Source of the DNA: Sinorhizobium sp. B11
GTDB lineage: Bacteria; Pseudomonadota; Alphaproteobacteria; Rhizobiales; Rhizobiaceae
Length of the DNA stretch: 64,000 bases
Assembly: GCA_039725955.1 (NCBI GenBank)
Contig: CP091034.1
Location: 992,001 to 1,056,000 of the forward strand
Reading direction: 5' to 3'
The position numbers were made by a program, and so were the translations under genes. The notes beneath the pieces were generated by a model. The model was not told the DNA's origin. It saw only the letters and a program-made list of their open reading frames with translations, and made no database searches. This document shows positions 1 through 8,951 of this stretch, in pieces; positions within the stretch are counted from its first letter, which is position 1; each line of letters begins with the position of its first letter.

Positions 1-7
1 CGCCGCC

Positions 8-796
8 ATGACGATCAACGAACTCGAAAACCATCGTGACTGGCTCTTCGAAAAGTCTCGTGATCTCGAACTGCAGAGCTTCATCAATGCAGATGTTCTG
101 AATGGCGATTGGACCCCGCGCGCCGATCACGTCAGGAAGCTGCTCGACGGCTACAAGGGCCGCGTCGGCATCCATGGCCCGTTCTGGGGATTCGTCATCG
201 CCTCGCAGGATCCGGATATCCGCGCCGTCGTCTCCCGCCGTATGCTGCAGGGCCTCGATGTCTGCGCTGCGATCGGCGGCACGCATATGGTCGTCCACAG
301 CCCCTATACGACGTGGGGCTACAACAATCTCGACAACAATCCCGGCGAGCGCGAAAGCATCATCGATTACTGCCATCAGACGATGCGCGATGCGGTGAAG
401 CGCGCCGAGGAAATCGGCTGCACCCTCGTCATCGAGAACATCGAAGACAAGGACCCGCATATCCGCGTGGCTTTGGCCGAGAGCTTCAACTCACCGGCCG
501 TCGCCGTCTCGATCGACACCGGCCATGCCCACTATGCCCACGGCTCCACCGGCGCCCCGCCTGTGGATTATTACGTCCATGCCGCCGGCAACCGCCTCGG
601 CCATGTGCACCTGCAGGATGCCGATGGTTATGCCGACCGCCACTGGGCGCTGGGCGAAGGCACGGTCAACTGGCGTGCGATCTTCGCTGCCCTTGCCAAG
701 GTCGAAAGCAACCCGCGCCTGATCATCGAGATCAAGGACAAGTCGAAGATCATCGCTTCGGCTGAATACCTGGCTTCGATCGGCGTCGCCCAGTAA
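8..796 (+). CDS. sugar phosphate isomerase/epimerase family protein (TIM barrel)
   Basis: This 262-residue protein looks like an AP-endonuclease-2/xylose-isomerase-like TIM barrel, a family that isomerises or epimerises sugars and sugar acids using a divalent metal. Likely metal-site strands are visible: VHSPY near residue 97, the acidic strand LVIENIED near 140, SIDTGHAHYAH near 170, HVHLQD near 200 and the final IIEIKD near 243. The first barrel strand (RDLELQSF) lies about 20 residues from the chosen ATG. The start is therefore plausible, but the gene begins only 7 bases into the window and could extend further upstream. The substrate cannot be told from sequence. It runs toward the convergent MFS gene that follows. 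Confidence 0.75.
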   Translation: MTINELENHRDWLFEKSRDLELQSFINADVLNGDWTPRADHVRKLLDGYKGRVGIHGPFWGFVIASQDPDIRAVVSRRMLQGLDVCAAIGGTHMVVHSPYTTWGYNNLDNNPGERESIIDYCHQTMRDAVKRAEEIGCTLVIENIEDKDPHIRVALAESFNSPAVAVSIDTGHAHYAHGSTGAPPVDYYVHAAGNRLGHVHLQDADGYADRHWALGEGTVNWRAIFAALAKVESNPRLIIEIKDKSKIIASAEYLASIGVAQ

Positions 797-838
797 CGGA
801 GACAGGCGGCGGGCTGTTCATCCCGCCGCCGTCCGCTT

Positions 839-2017
839 TCAGGCAGGCGCATCCTTCGACCGGCGCGTGAAGGCAACGGGCAGGCAGAGCACATAGAAAC
901 CTGCGCCCAGGACCCAGACAAGCCCCGGGAAAACATCGCGCGAAGCGAAGTAGATGGTGCTGATCGCCAGCGGCCCGATGATCGAGGCAAGGCTGGTCAT
1001 GCTCGCAAGCAGCCCCTGCGCACGTCCCTGATGATCGCTGTCGACGCGCCCTGTCACCAGAGACTGCAGGGCGGGCGCCCCGATGCCGCCGAGGCAGAAG
1101 AGCGGCATCAGCAGGAAGGCCATCCAGCCCTCTGTCACCAGCGCGATGATGATATAGGCGGCGCTGTCGGCGACGATGCCGATCAGGAGCGCACGGTGCT
1201 CCCCCCATCTTTCGCTGATCGGCCCCGCGATGAAGGCCTGCACGACGGCATGGAAGAAGCCGAAAGCGGCGAGCGAGAGACCGACCATCATCGGCGACCA
1301 TGAAAATTTGTCCTGTCCATAGAGCACCCAGATCGTGCCGCCGACCTCGCCGACAAGCGCAAGGACGAAATAGGCGCCGGCGAGGGGCAGCAGCAGCCGG
1401 TAGCCCAGCAGCCAGCGGAAATGCGCCAGCGGCGAAAACTCGTGGCTCTCGGCTTCTGCACCGGTTCTGCGCGTCTCCGGCAGAAGGAAGAAAGCCATCA
1501 GCAGGTTGGCTGCATTGAGCCCTGCAGCGGCGATGAAGGGCAGCCGCACGGACAACTCACCCAACACGCCGCCGATCGCCGGTCCGGCGATGAAGCCGAT
1601 GCCGAAGCAGGCGCTGAGCTGGCCGAAGCGGCGCGTGCGCTCGGCATCTTCGGTAATGTCGGTCACGCAGGCGGCAGCGACCGCATTGCTGGCACCGGTA
1701 ATGCCGGCGATCGCCCGGCCGATGAAGAGCAGCCAGAGCGATGGAGCAACGGCCATGAACACGTAGTCGAACGCCGCCCCGCCAAGCGACAGCATCAGCA
1801 CCGGCTTGCGGCCGAACCGGTCCGACAGCGACCCGAGCACCGGAGAGAAGATGAACTGCATCAGCGCATAAAGCGCCAGAAAGGCACCGAATCGCCATCC
1901 GAGATTGTCGGTATGGCCGACATCCTCCAGGAGCCGCGGAAAGATCGGCAGGGTCAGCCCGATGCCGGCCGCATCGAGGATGACGGTGGCATAGATGACG
2001 GTGAGCGCCTTTTTCAT
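839..2017 (-). CDS. tetA: TetA-type MFS efflux transporter
   Basis: The product is a 392-residue 12-helix major facilitator protein of the drug:proton antiporter group that contains TetA. The family motif A is visible as GSLSDRFGRKP after helix 2, and the N-terminal helix carries the expected DAAGIGLTLPIFPRLL segment. An in-frame extension 52 codons upstream exists but would read through the regulatory region and into tetR, so I chose the ATG at 2017. The gene is divergent from a TetR-class repressor, with two tandem palindromes between them, which is the classical tet arrangement. A related chromosomal pair, tet(30), is known in Agrobacterium. Tetracycline export is likely by family but unproven, since the native substrate may be another compound. 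Confidence 0.85.
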   Translation of the reverse strand: MKKALTVIYATVILDAAGIGLTLPIFPRLLEDVGHTDNLGWRFGAFLALYALMQFIFSPVLGSLSDRFGRKPVLMLSLGGAAFDYVFMAVAPSLWLLFIGRAIAGITGASNAVAAACVTDITEDAERTRRFGQLSACFGIGFIAGPAIGGVLGELSVRLPFIAAAGLNAANLLMAFFLLPETRRTGAEAESHEFSPLAHFRWLLGYRLLLPLAGAYFVLALVGEVGGTIWVLYGQDKFSWSPMMVGLSLAAFGFFHAVVQAFIAGPISERWGEHRALLIGIVADSAAYIIIALVTEGWMAFLLMPLFCLGGIGAPALQSLVTGRVDSDHQGRAQGLLASMTSLASIIGPLAISTIYFASRDVFPGLVWVLGAGFYVLCLPVAFTRRSKDAPA

Positions 2018-2030
2018 GGGATTACCCGAA

Positions 2031-2067
2031 AATTTATCACTGATAAGTTCCTTATCGCTGATAAATT
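2031..2067. promoter_or_regulatory. tandem tet-type operators between tetA and tetR
   Basis: Two perfect palindromes, TTATC-ACT-GATAA at 2034-2046 and TTATC-GCT-GATAA at 2052-2064, have centres 18 bp apart. The pair is itself enclosed by AATTTATC and GATAAATT. Two tandem palindromes in the divergent gap match the layout of classical tetO1/tetO2, so the TetR protein probably represses both genes from here. Confidence 0.85.
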
Positions 2068-2094
2068 GAAATGGCAACAGGGAATGGAAACAGG

Positions 2095-2706
2095 ATGAAG
2101 GTGGATCGGGCGCAGATCGTCGACGAAGCGCTGAAGCTCTTGAACGAGGTGGGCATCGATGCCCTCTCCACACGGCTGCTCGCCGATCGGCTGAATGTGC
2201 GCCAGCCCGCGCTTTACTGGCATTTCAAGAGCAAGCGGGCGCTGATTGAAGCCATGGCCGAGGAGATCATGGCGCGCGGACACACCCACGACTGGCCGGT
2301 CGTGCCTGAGAACTGGCGGGACTTCATGCTCGAAAACACCCGTGATTTCCGTCGCACGCTCTTGAGCTATCGCGATGGCGGCCGCGTGCATGCCGGCACG
2401 GAAACCAGTCCGCAGGACCTTCCCAATGTCGAAGCCCATATCGCTGTCCTCGTGGGAGCGGGCATGGAAGCGGAATTCGCCATGGAACTGCTCGTTGCCC
2501 TTGCCCGCTACACGGTCGGCTGCGTCATCGAGGAACAGACAGAACCGCCGCCGGAGCAGGAAAAGCTCGACGCTGCCGCAGCCGATTTCCCGCTCACACA
2601 CCGGGCAATTGTGCATTACCGCACATCCGGCCACGAAGCTTTCTTCGAAGCCGGGCTGCAGATGATGATCGATGGCGCTGAACGGCGGCTCGCAGAACGC
2701 GCCTGA
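2095..2706 (+). CDS. tetR: TetR-class repressor of the divergent efflux gene
   Basis: This 203-residue regulator has an N-terminal TetR helix-turn-helix (LADRLNVRQPALYWHFKSKR, residues about 30-49) that closely resembles tetracycline repressors. The C-terminal part fits the TetR_C ligand domain (VEAHIAVLVGAGM, ARYTVGCVIEEQ). I chose the ATG at 2095 because GGAA lies just upstream and the protein then begins a few residues before helix 1, as in TetR. An earlier in-frame ATG at 2071 would have no ribosome binding site and would abut the operators. It is divergent from the TetA-type pump and converges on a cyclase gene, with three bases between the stop codons. It probably autoregulates through the tandem palindromes. 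Confidence 0.85.
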   Translation: MKVDRAQIVDEALKLLNEVGIDALSTRLLADRLNVRQPALYWHFKSKRALIEAMAEEIMARGHTHDWPVVPENWRDFMLENTRDFRRTLLSYRDGGRVHAGTETSPQDLPNVEAHIAVLVGAGMEAEFAMELLVALARYTVGCVIEEQTEPPPEQEKLDAAAADFPLTHRAIVHYRTSGHEAFFEAGLQMMIDGAERRLAERA

Positions 2707-2709
2707 TGC

Positions 2710-3615
2710 TCAGTCGCGCATTGCCCAGCGAATCCCGGCGGCGACAGACAGTCCCAGCATCGGCCAGATCGCCCAGAATGTCCCGTGCCATGTCAGCATG
2801 TTGATGGCGACGATTCCAACGCCGATGACGGCAAGCGCGGCGACGCGCTGGTCGAAACGGTCCTGCATGCGCACCCATATCATCGCCGCGACGAAGGCGA
2901 AGGCGAGCAGCGGCCATACAGCCCAGAACTCCCCCTCCCAGGTGGCAATATTGATGATTAGGATCATGGCGCCAATGACAGCCAGAATGCCGCCAAGCTT
3001 GCGCAGCCTGCCGCGCGGTGCCACCGATCGTGGTTTCGGCATCTCGACAGGCCGTTCGGGAGCGGCCGCCGGCTTCTGTGGCTCCGGACCGACAGCGCCG
3101 ATGCGAACGGCATAGCTTGGCACCGCGTCGGCGATATTCTTCATCTCCAAGGCCCCCAGGAAATCAAATCCGACCGCCACCTTGTTGCGCACCTGGTCAT
3201 AGACGGTGTTGGAGATCACGATCCCTCCGGCCGGCGCGGAGGCCTGCAGGCGGGCTGCGATATTGACGCCGTCGCCGTAGATATCCTCACCTTCGACAAT
3301 GACATCGCCGAGATTGATGCCGATACGGAAGAGCATGCGTCCGTCCATCGGTCGTGCCGCATTCTTGCCGGCAAGCTCGTTCTGGACGTCGATTGCCGCC
3401 CGGACCGCCTCGACAACGCTCGGAAAGTCGGCAAGCAACCCGTCGCCCCAGGTGTTGACCACGCGCCCGCCATGGGAGGCGATCAGGCGCGACATGGCAT
3501 CGCGATAGTGCTTGAGCATGGCGAGCGTGCCTTCCTCGTCCTCGCCCATCATGCGCGTATAGTCCTGCACGTCGGCTGCAAAGATCGTTGTCAGCTTGCG
3601 TTGTGTCTCGCTCAT
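2710..3615 (-). CDS. class III adenylate/guanylate cyclase with C-terminal membrane helices
   Basis: A 301-residue protein with an N-terminal class III cyclase domain (about residues 5-165), predicted to make cAMP from ATP. The metal-binding regions are visible as FAADVQDYTRMM and NTWGDGLLADFPS, followed by FRIGINLGDVIVEGEDIYGDGVNIAARLQ split by the active-site loop. Residues about 205-295 form two consecutive copies of a two-helix unit with the shared pattern AVIG..I..IN..TW.G.FWA.WP.L. The catalytic domain would therefore be cytoplasmic and tethered by its C-terminus, which is the reverse of the usual N-terminal sensor order. The start at 3615 has a GGGGGA ribosome binding site. No dedicated partner gene is adjacent. 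Confidence 0.85.
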   Translation of the reverse strand: MSETQRKLTTIFAADVQDYTRMMGEDEEGTLAMLKHYRDAMSRLIASHGGRVVNTWGDGLLADFPSVVEAVRAAIDVQNELAGKNAARPMDGRMLFRIGINLGDVIVEGEDIYGDGVNIAARLQASAPAGGIVISNTVYDQVRNKVAVGFDFLGALEMKNIADAVPSYAVRIGAVGPEPQKPAAAPERPVEMPKPRSVAPRGRLRKLGGILAVIGAMILIINIATWEGEFWAVWPLLAFAFVAAMIWVRMQDRFDQRVAALAVIGVGIVAINMLTWHGTFWAIWPMLGLSVAAGIRWAMRD

Positions 3616-3722
3616 GAAGTCCCCCATCGCCGCCGGCATATCGCTGGCTTCGTCACTCTATAGATGGGATCGCAACCTTTGGTTCGGTAGCCCGACGGCA
3701 CGGGCCATCGTTTTGCGACCGC

Positions 3723-4763
3723 CTAAAACTGCGTAATCACACTGATGCCGGTGCCCTCGGCCCTGTCGAGCGTCATCAGCGCCGGTACTGCCTCTTCAAG
3801 GCTGATGCGTCTGCCGATCAGTTTCTGTGGCGCGATCTTGCCGGCAGCGAGCATGGACATCATCGCATCATAACGCCAGGCCTGCATGCCGTGGCTGCCG
3901 TAGATTTCCAGCTCATGGCCGATCACCTGCGCCATCGGAATCTGCGGTGTGGAATGCTCGCCGAGCATCAGCCCCACCTGCACATGCCGGCCGCGCCGGC
4001 GCAGGTTCTTGATCGAATTGAAGCAGGTGACAGGGTGGCCGAGCGCATCGATGGAAACATGCGCGCCGCCCTTGGTGATCTCACGCACCGCTTCGGCCAC
4101 GTCGCCGACCGCGGAAGCATTGATCGTGGCGACAGCCCCGCATTCGCGCGCAAAGGCAAGCTTCTCCACGGAAATATCGACGGCGATCGCATTGGCCCCC
4201 AGTGCACTGGCGATCATGATCGCCGAAAGCCCGACGCCACCGCAACCGTGCACGGCGATCCATTCGCCCGGGCCGGTGCGCGCCTGGTCGGCGACAGCGC
4301 GGAAGGAGGTGGCGAAGCGGCAGCCAAGGCTCGCCGCGGTGGCATCGTCCACGCTTTCTGGCAGATGCACCAGATTGGTGTCGGCATAGTCGATCCCGAC
4401 ATATTCGGCGAATGAACCCCAATGGGTAAAGCCCGGCTGAAACTGGTTGGGGCAGACCTGCTGGTTGCCGGAATGGCATTCGCCGCAATGGCCGCAGCCG
4501 GAAACGAAGGGCACCGTCACCCGGTCGCCGACCTTGAAGCGTACGACGCCCTTGCCGGTCGCGACGATCTTGCCCGCAAGCTCGTGGCCCGGCACATGCG
4601 GCAGACGGATATCCGGGTCATGGCCCATCCAGCCGTGCCAGTCGCTGCGGCAGAGGCCGGTCGCGCCGACCTCGATGACCACGCCGTCTTCCGAAGGCGT
4701 CGGGTCCGGCACGGTGCGGATCTCAGGCGCCTGTTCGAAGGCTTCGTAATACATGGCTTTCAT
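3723..4763 (-). CDS. zinc-dependent alcohol dehydrogenase family protein
   Basis: This 346-residue medium-chain dehydrogenase should oxidise an alcohol or reduce an aldehyde with NAD(P). The catalytic zinc site is indicated by [14 protein letters not shown] and the GHE of VPGHELAG. The structural zinc lobe is four cysteines in [15 protein letters not shown]. The nucleotide-binding segment is [12 protein letters not shown]. The ATG at 4763 has AAGGAGA at the proper distance, whereas the longer in-frame form has an arginine-rich lead unlike the family. It stands alone, between a cyclase and a 251-bp gap before the aminotransferase gene, so its substrate is not indicated by context. Confidence 0.85.
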   Translation of the reverse strand: MKAMYYEAFEQAPEIRTVPDPTPSEDGVVIEVGATGLCRSDWHGWMGHDPDIRLPHVPGHELAGKIVATGKGVVRFKVGDRVTVPFVSGCGHCGECHSGNQQVCPNQFQPGFTHWGSFAEYVGIDYADTNLVHLPESVDDATAASLGCRFATSFRAVADQARTGPGEWIAVHGCGGVGLSAIMIASALGANAIAVDISVEKLAFARECGAVATINASAVGDVAEAVREITKGGAHVSIDALGHPVTCFNSIKNLRRRGRHVQVGLMLGEHSTPQIPMAQVIGHELEIYGSHGMQAWRYDAMMSMLAAGKIAPQKLIGRRISLEEAVPALMTLDRAEGTGISVITQF

Positions 4764-5014
4764 CTGTTCATCTCCTTGTCCGCCCGCGCCTTTCCGCCTG
4801 CCATGATGGCACGCGGCAGTGGCATCCATCCAGTCGGCCTTTCATCATTTTCCTTTATGCACCCATCGTTTTAGCACCATCAAACGCGCATCAATATTTC
4901 AATCGTAACGCGGTCTCCGGCATTTTCTTGCGTCGATGTTTCAACCGTCAATTTGCGCTTGACCGCCCCCGGCAGTGAGGATTTTGCTTTGCCGACTTCA
5001 GGAGGAGAGCTGAA

Positions 5015-5902
5015 ATGCGCGTCGATACGTCACCCCGCACGACCACATGGACCTATGTCGACGGAGAATGGATTGCCGGCAACCCGCCGCTGATCGGGCC
5101 GACTTCGCATGCCATGTGGCTCGGCTCCACGGTCTTCGACGGCGCCCGCTGGTTCGACGGCATTGCGCCCGATCTCGACCTGCATTGCCAGCGCGTCAAC
5201 CGCTCTGCAGTCGCCATGGGTCTGAAGCCACTCAAGACTGCCGAAGAGATCGAGGCGCTGACTTGGGAAGGGGTCAAGAAGTTCGATGGCAAGACGCCGA
5301 TCTATATCAAGCCGATGTATTGGGGCGAGCATGGTTCGCCGGGCAGCGTCGTGACTGTCGACGGTGAATCGACGCGTTTTGCACTTTGCCTTTTCGAAGC
5401 GGCAATGGGCGGCCATGGCGGCTCATCGCTCACCGTATCTCCCTATCGTCGCCCGACACCGGAAACCGCGATGACCGACGCCAAGGCGGGCTCGCTCTAT
5501 CCGAACAGCGGTCGGGCAATTGCCGAAGCGAAAAGCCGCGGCTTCGACAATGCGCTGATGCGCGACACGAACGGCAATGTCGTGGAAACCGCCTCGTCGA
5601 ACATCTTCATGGTCAAGGACGGGGTGATCCTGACGCCTGTCGCCAACCGTACCTTCCTTGCCGGCATTACCCGGCAGCGCATTCTCGGCCTTCTGCACAA
5701 GGCCGGCTTCGACGTGCGCGAGGCGACGCTCTCGGTCGACGATTTCATGGGTGCCGACGAGATTTTCACGACCGGCAACTATTCCAAGGTGGTGGGCGTC
5801 AACAGGCTCGACGGCCGCAACTTCCAGGAAGGTCCGGTCACCCGCAAGGCGCTGGAACTCTACATGGATTGGGCCTACGGCCGCTCCGCGAGTGATGAGT
5901 AG
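5015..5902 (+). CDS. ilvE: branched-chain amino acid aminotransferase (class IV PLP)
   Basis: A 295-residue class IV aminotransferase that interconverts branched-chain amino acids and their 2-oxo acids with glutamate/2-oxoglutarate. The PLP lysine is K157 in TDAKAGS. The signature region NALMRDTNGNVVETASSNIFMV follows in two parts, and the C-terminal FTTGNYSKVVGV segment is typical. Length matches the bacterial family. The strong AGGAGAG ribosome binding site fixes the start. Rhizobia usually carry more than one such aminotransferase, and D-amino-acid aminotransferase is the main alternative in this fold. No other biosynthetic gene sits beside it. Confidence 0.85.
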   Translation: MRVDTSPRTTTWTYVDGEWIAGNPPLIGPTSHAMWLGSTVFDGARWFDGIAPDLDLHCQRVNRSAVAMGLKPLKTAEEIEALTWEGVKKFDGKTPIYIKPMYWGEHGSPGSVVTVDGESTRFALCLFEAAMGGHGGSSLTVSPYRRPTPETAMTDAKAGSLYPNSGRAIAEAKSRGFDNALMRDTNGNVVETASSNIFMVKDGVILTPVANRTFLAGITRQRILGLLHKAGFDVREATLSVDDFMGADEIFTTGNYSKVVGVNRLDGRNFQEGPVTRKALELYMDWAYGRSASDE

Positions 5903-6003
5903 CAAGCTGCGCTGCCGCGCCGTGCTGCAATTGATCCAGTGAATCAATGGCAGCAGCGAACGCCCTAAGGCATGCGAAGGGCCTGCGGTACGGCGCGGTT
6001 CAC

Positions 6004-7200
6004 CTACCTCACCCTGTACAACTCAGCCCCGTCAGGGAAGCCCTTCAACCGATGGCTTCCCGCCGAAACCGCATCCTCCGGCTTCACCGCCTCGTAAAAC
6101 GCCTCCGACATCAGCAACTGTTCCCCAAGCTCGCTGCATGCGCCCTGGATGCGGCTCACAAGATTGACGTCCCCGCCGATCAGCGTGAAATCCAGTCGCC
6201 GGCCGGAGCCGATATTGCCGTAGCTGACCTCTCCATGATGCAGCGCGATGCCGGCCTTGGCGCCGATGCCGTCATATTTGAACCCATCGAGCGCTTCGAG
6301 GATCGCCCGTGCCGCCGAAAGCGCTGCATTGCAGGTACGCGTCGCATCATATCCGGGGAAGAAGGCGAGCACCGCATCGCCCATGAACTTCAGCACTTCG
6401 CCGCCTTCGTGCGTAATCGCCGGAATGACCCGGTCGAAATAGGCGTTCAGCAACCCGAGCACCGTCTCGCCCGGCAGCCTGTTCGAGAGTTCGGTAAAAC
6501 CTCTGAGGTCGCAGAGCAGGAGGGCCGCCTGCATGGATTCGATTTCGCCCTGGCGGATGCGGCCGGCCAGGATGCGGCTCGCCGTCAACGGGCCGATATA
6601 GGTGTCGAGCAGGCTGAGTTCGACCTGGCGCAGGATACGGAGTTCGCTGGTATTGCGCAGCGCCGGGATTATGCGTTCGATCACCTGCATTTCCGATGAT
6701 GTGAAACCGCCCGGCCGCTTGGTGCCGAAGATCGCGGCGCTGACCGGGCCATCGGCATTGCAGAGCGGAGCGATCATCAGCTGCACCAGAGCGCGTCCGG
6801 CAAAGACATCGATATGCTGCCAGCGGCCATGCGGGCTCTGGCCCGGACCGACGACGAGCATTTCGCGGCTTTCGAAAACCTTCTGAAGCGGCGTGTTGGC
6901 AATGGCCAGCCGCGTTCCGTGCTCGCGGTCATGGATCTCCACCGGTTCGCCTGGCGCCCAGGCGATGGTGCGACCGATATATTCCGGATGCAGCGTCATG
7001 AGATGCAATGTCAGCCGGTCGACCGGAACGCCGAGTGCACGCAGGCGGCGGCCAAGGCCAGAGACAAGGCCGACCTCGTCGAGGGCATGGCATTCGTCGC
7101 CGGTCAGCCATTCGATGAGGCCGAGCACCGCCGTCGTGTTGAGACTGCCGGCAGGCGCCCTGGTTTCAACGGCATAGTCGATGTCGAGAAGATTGTTCAT
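6004..7200 (-). CDS. class III adenylate cyclase with N-terminal sensor region
   Basis: A 398-residue protein whose C-terminal half (about 220-395) is a class III cyclase domain. Visible elements are LLCDLRGFTELSNRLPGE with the first metal Asp, VLKFMGDAVLAFFPG with the second, and FTLIGGDVNLVSRIQ near the substrate site. The N-terminal half (about 20-200) has a GAF-like feel with no membrane helix, so this should be a soluble enzyme controlled by an intracellular signal. Domain architectures of this kind are frequent in rhizobial genomes, where many cyclases feed cAMP to Crp-like regulators. The start at 7200 has GGAGGAGAAC upstream. The 30-bp gap to the emrB stop suggests possible read-through from the efflux operon. 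Confidence 0.85.
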   Translation of the reverse strand: MNNLLDIDYAVETRAPAGSLNTTAVLGLIEWLTGDECHALDEVGLVSGLGRRLRALGVPVDRLTLHLMTLHPEYIGRTIAWAPGEPVEIHDREHGTRLAIANTPLQKVFESREMLVVGPGQSPHGRWQHIDVFAGRALVQLMIAPLCNADGPVSAAIFGTKRPGGFTSSEMQVIERIIPALRNTSELRILRQVELSLLDTYIGPLTASRILAGRIRQGEIESMQAALLLCDLRGFTELSNRLPGETVLGLLNAYFDRVIPAITHEGGEVLKFMGDAVLAFFPGYDATRTCNAALSAARAILEALDGFKYDGIGAKAGIALHHGEVSYGNIGSGRRLDFTLIGGDVNLVSRIQGACSELGEQLLMSEAFYEAVKPEDAVSAGSHRLKGFPDGAELYRVR

Positions 7201-7230
7201 GGGTGTTCTCCTCCTTGGGAGCGGGGGCGC

Positions 7231-8853
7231 TCAGTGAGCGCCGCCGCCGGAGACTTGGCCGGGTTTCTTGAGGAGCAGGGTGGCAAGCAGGGCCACCACA
7301 AGGGCGACGCCGAGCAGGAAGAAGGTGTCGCTGAAAGCCATGATATTGGCCTGCTTGCGCAGCTTCAGCGCGATGGCAACGACTGCCTTGTGAGTGGCAA
7401 GCGCCTGATCGGTGACGCCATGGTTCATGAAGTAAGCGGTCATCCTGGCGACACGGTCGCGGGTGGCTTCCTCGAAGACCGAGACCGAGTTGGTCAGGAT
7501 ATTCGAATGGAACTGCTCGCGCTTCGACAGGAAGGTCTGCAGCGAGGCAATGCCGACGGCACCGCCGAGGTTGCGCATCATGTTGAAGAGCGCGGAAGCC
7601 GAGCCGGCATTCTCCGGCTCTATGCCTGCCGTGGCGATCGCCGAGAGCGGCGTGAAGACCAGCGCCTGACCGACGGCACGCACGACATTCGGCCAGAAGA
7701 GCTGATCGCTCGCATAATCGCCTGTCATATGCACGTTCATGAAGTTCGAGACGGCAAAGAGCGCAAAGCCGACGATGATCAGCAGGCGAATATCGAACCG
7801 CTTCATCAGGCGCGGCACCAGCGGAATCAGCAGGAGCTGCGGGATGCCGGTCCAGGCAAGCACAAAGCCGATCTGCTCGGAGTTGTAGCCCTGGATGCGG
7901 GCCAGGTAGATCGGCAACACGAAGACCGAGCCATAGAGCGCGATACCCAGCAGGAAATTCGCAAGGATGCCGAAGCCGAAATTACGGCGGGCAAACAGCC
8001 GCAGGTTCAGGAGCGGATGGGCGACTTTCAGTTCGATGATGAGAAAGAGCGTCAGCGAGACGGCCGCGATGATCGAGAGGCGGACGATGAACTCCGAGCC
8101 GAACCAGTCTTCCTTGTTGCCTTCTTCGAGCACGGTCTGAAGCGCGGCAAGACCGATCGCCATGGTGATGATGCCGGGCCAGTCACCCTTGGCGAGCAGG
8201 CCGAGGTTCATCGGCGCACGGTCGAGCGAAGCCCAGAGCATGCCGACCATCAGGGCGCCGGGAACGAGGTTGATATAGAAGATATATTCCCAGCCCCAGT
8301 TTTCGGTGAAATAGCCGCCGATGGTCGGGCCGATCGCCGGCGCAAAGGTTGCCGAGAGCGCAAAGAGCGCGAGGCCGATCGGCTGCTTGGGCTTGGGCAG
8401 CAGCGTGATGATGATGGTGAAGGCCATCGGGATCAGCACGCCGCCGGTAAAGCCCTGGATGGCGCGCAGGATGATCATCTGCTGCAGGTTGACAGCGAAG
8501 GCGCAGGCGACCGAGAAGACCAGGAAGAGGATGGCGTTGACCAGCAGATAGTTGCGGACCGAAAAGACCCGGGCAAGCCATGCGCTGAGCGGAATGACGA
8601 CGATCTCGGCAATCAGATAGGAGGTCGAGATCCAGCCACCATCGTCGGTGCCGGCGCCGATAGCGCCCTGGATATCGGCCAGCGAAGCATTGACGATCTG
8701 GATGTTGAGGATCGCCATGAAGGCGCCGAGCGTGGAGCCGACGACCGCGGTCCACATGCGAAGCGGGCTCATGACGGGTTTGGCGGCAGGGGCGATCGCA
8801 GCGGCAGGGCGCGCGACCGAATTGCTGTTTGCGGCGATCTGAAGCGTAGCCAT
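7231..8853 (-). CDS. emrB: EmrB/QacA-type MFS multidrug transporter (DHA2, 14 helices)
   Basis: This 540-residue inner-membrane transporter belongs to the DHA2 family. It should work with the membrane fusion protein encoded just upstream and an outer-membrane channel to export toxic compounds. Typical segments are FMAILNIQIVNASLADIQ in helix 1, GGWISTSYLIAEIVVIPL in helix 2, and the ENWGWEYIFYINLVPG stretch. Length and the roughly 14 hydrophobic spans match EmrB. The ATG at 8853 follows AAGGAGATAAGTC. It lies 75 bp downstream of emrA, and that gap holds a copy of the composite operator also found before emrA and the quinone reductase, so it may have its own regulated promoter. No TolC-like gene is in the window. 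Confidence 0.9.
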   Translation of the reverse strand: MATLQIAANSNSVARPAAAIAPAAKPVMSPLRMWTAVVGSTLGAFMAILNIQIVNASLADIQGAIGAGTDDGGWISTSYLIAEIVVIPLSAWLARVFSVRNYLLVNAILFLVFSVACAFAVNLQQMIILRAIQGFTGGVLIPMAFTIIITLLPKPKQPIGLALFALSATFAPAIGPTIGGYFTENWGWEYIFYINLVPGALMVGMLWASLDRAPMNLGLLAKGDWPGIITMAIGLAALQTVLEEGNKEDWFGSEFIVRLSIIAAVSLTLFLIIELKVAHPLLNLRLFARRNFGFGILANFLLGIALYGSVFVLPIYLARIQGYNSEQIGFVLAWTGIPQLLLIPLVPRLMKRFDIRLLIIVGFALFAVSNFMNVHMTGDYASDQLFWPNVVRAVGQALVFTPLSAIATAGIEPENAGSASALFNMMRNLGGAVGIASLQTFLSKREQFHSNILTNSVSVFEEATRDRVARMTAYFMNHGVTDQALATHKAVVAIALKLRKQANIMAFSDTFFLLGVALVVALLATLLLKKPGQVSGGGAH

Positions 8854-8903
8854 GACTTATCTCCTTCCGGCTCTGCGGAACTGTCTCATGACGCTGTTCG
8901 GGT

Positions 8904-8951
8904 GATAATTGAGAAAGGAATGGAAGGATCATCCAGCAGGGGTGGATAATC
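8904..8951 (-). promoter_or_regulatory. composite operator copy C, upstream of emrB (candidate LysR site)
   Basis: Three heptamers, GATAATT (8904), GATCATC (8927) and GATAATC (8945), are spaced 23 and 18 bp, exactly as in copies A and B. It lies 51 bp upstream of the emrB start, in the same orientation as the other two, and overlaps the last codons of emrA. The right part can also fold into a 13-bp stem with one mismatch (8922-8934 with 8944-8956), so a terminator-like role after emrA is an alternative. Confidence 0.65.

Noticed and set aside
839..2173. Longer form of the tetA-like gene starting at 2173
   Set aside because: It would run through both operators and overlap the tetR coding region; the ATG at 2017 begins directly before helix 1.
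6814..8949. A 711-codon open frame on the plus strand opposite the cyclase and emrB genes
   Set aside because: It is antisense to two genes with clear family motifs, and its amino-acid make-up (Arg, Asp, Gln, His rich with no fold pattern) is typical of the mirror frame of GC-rich genes.
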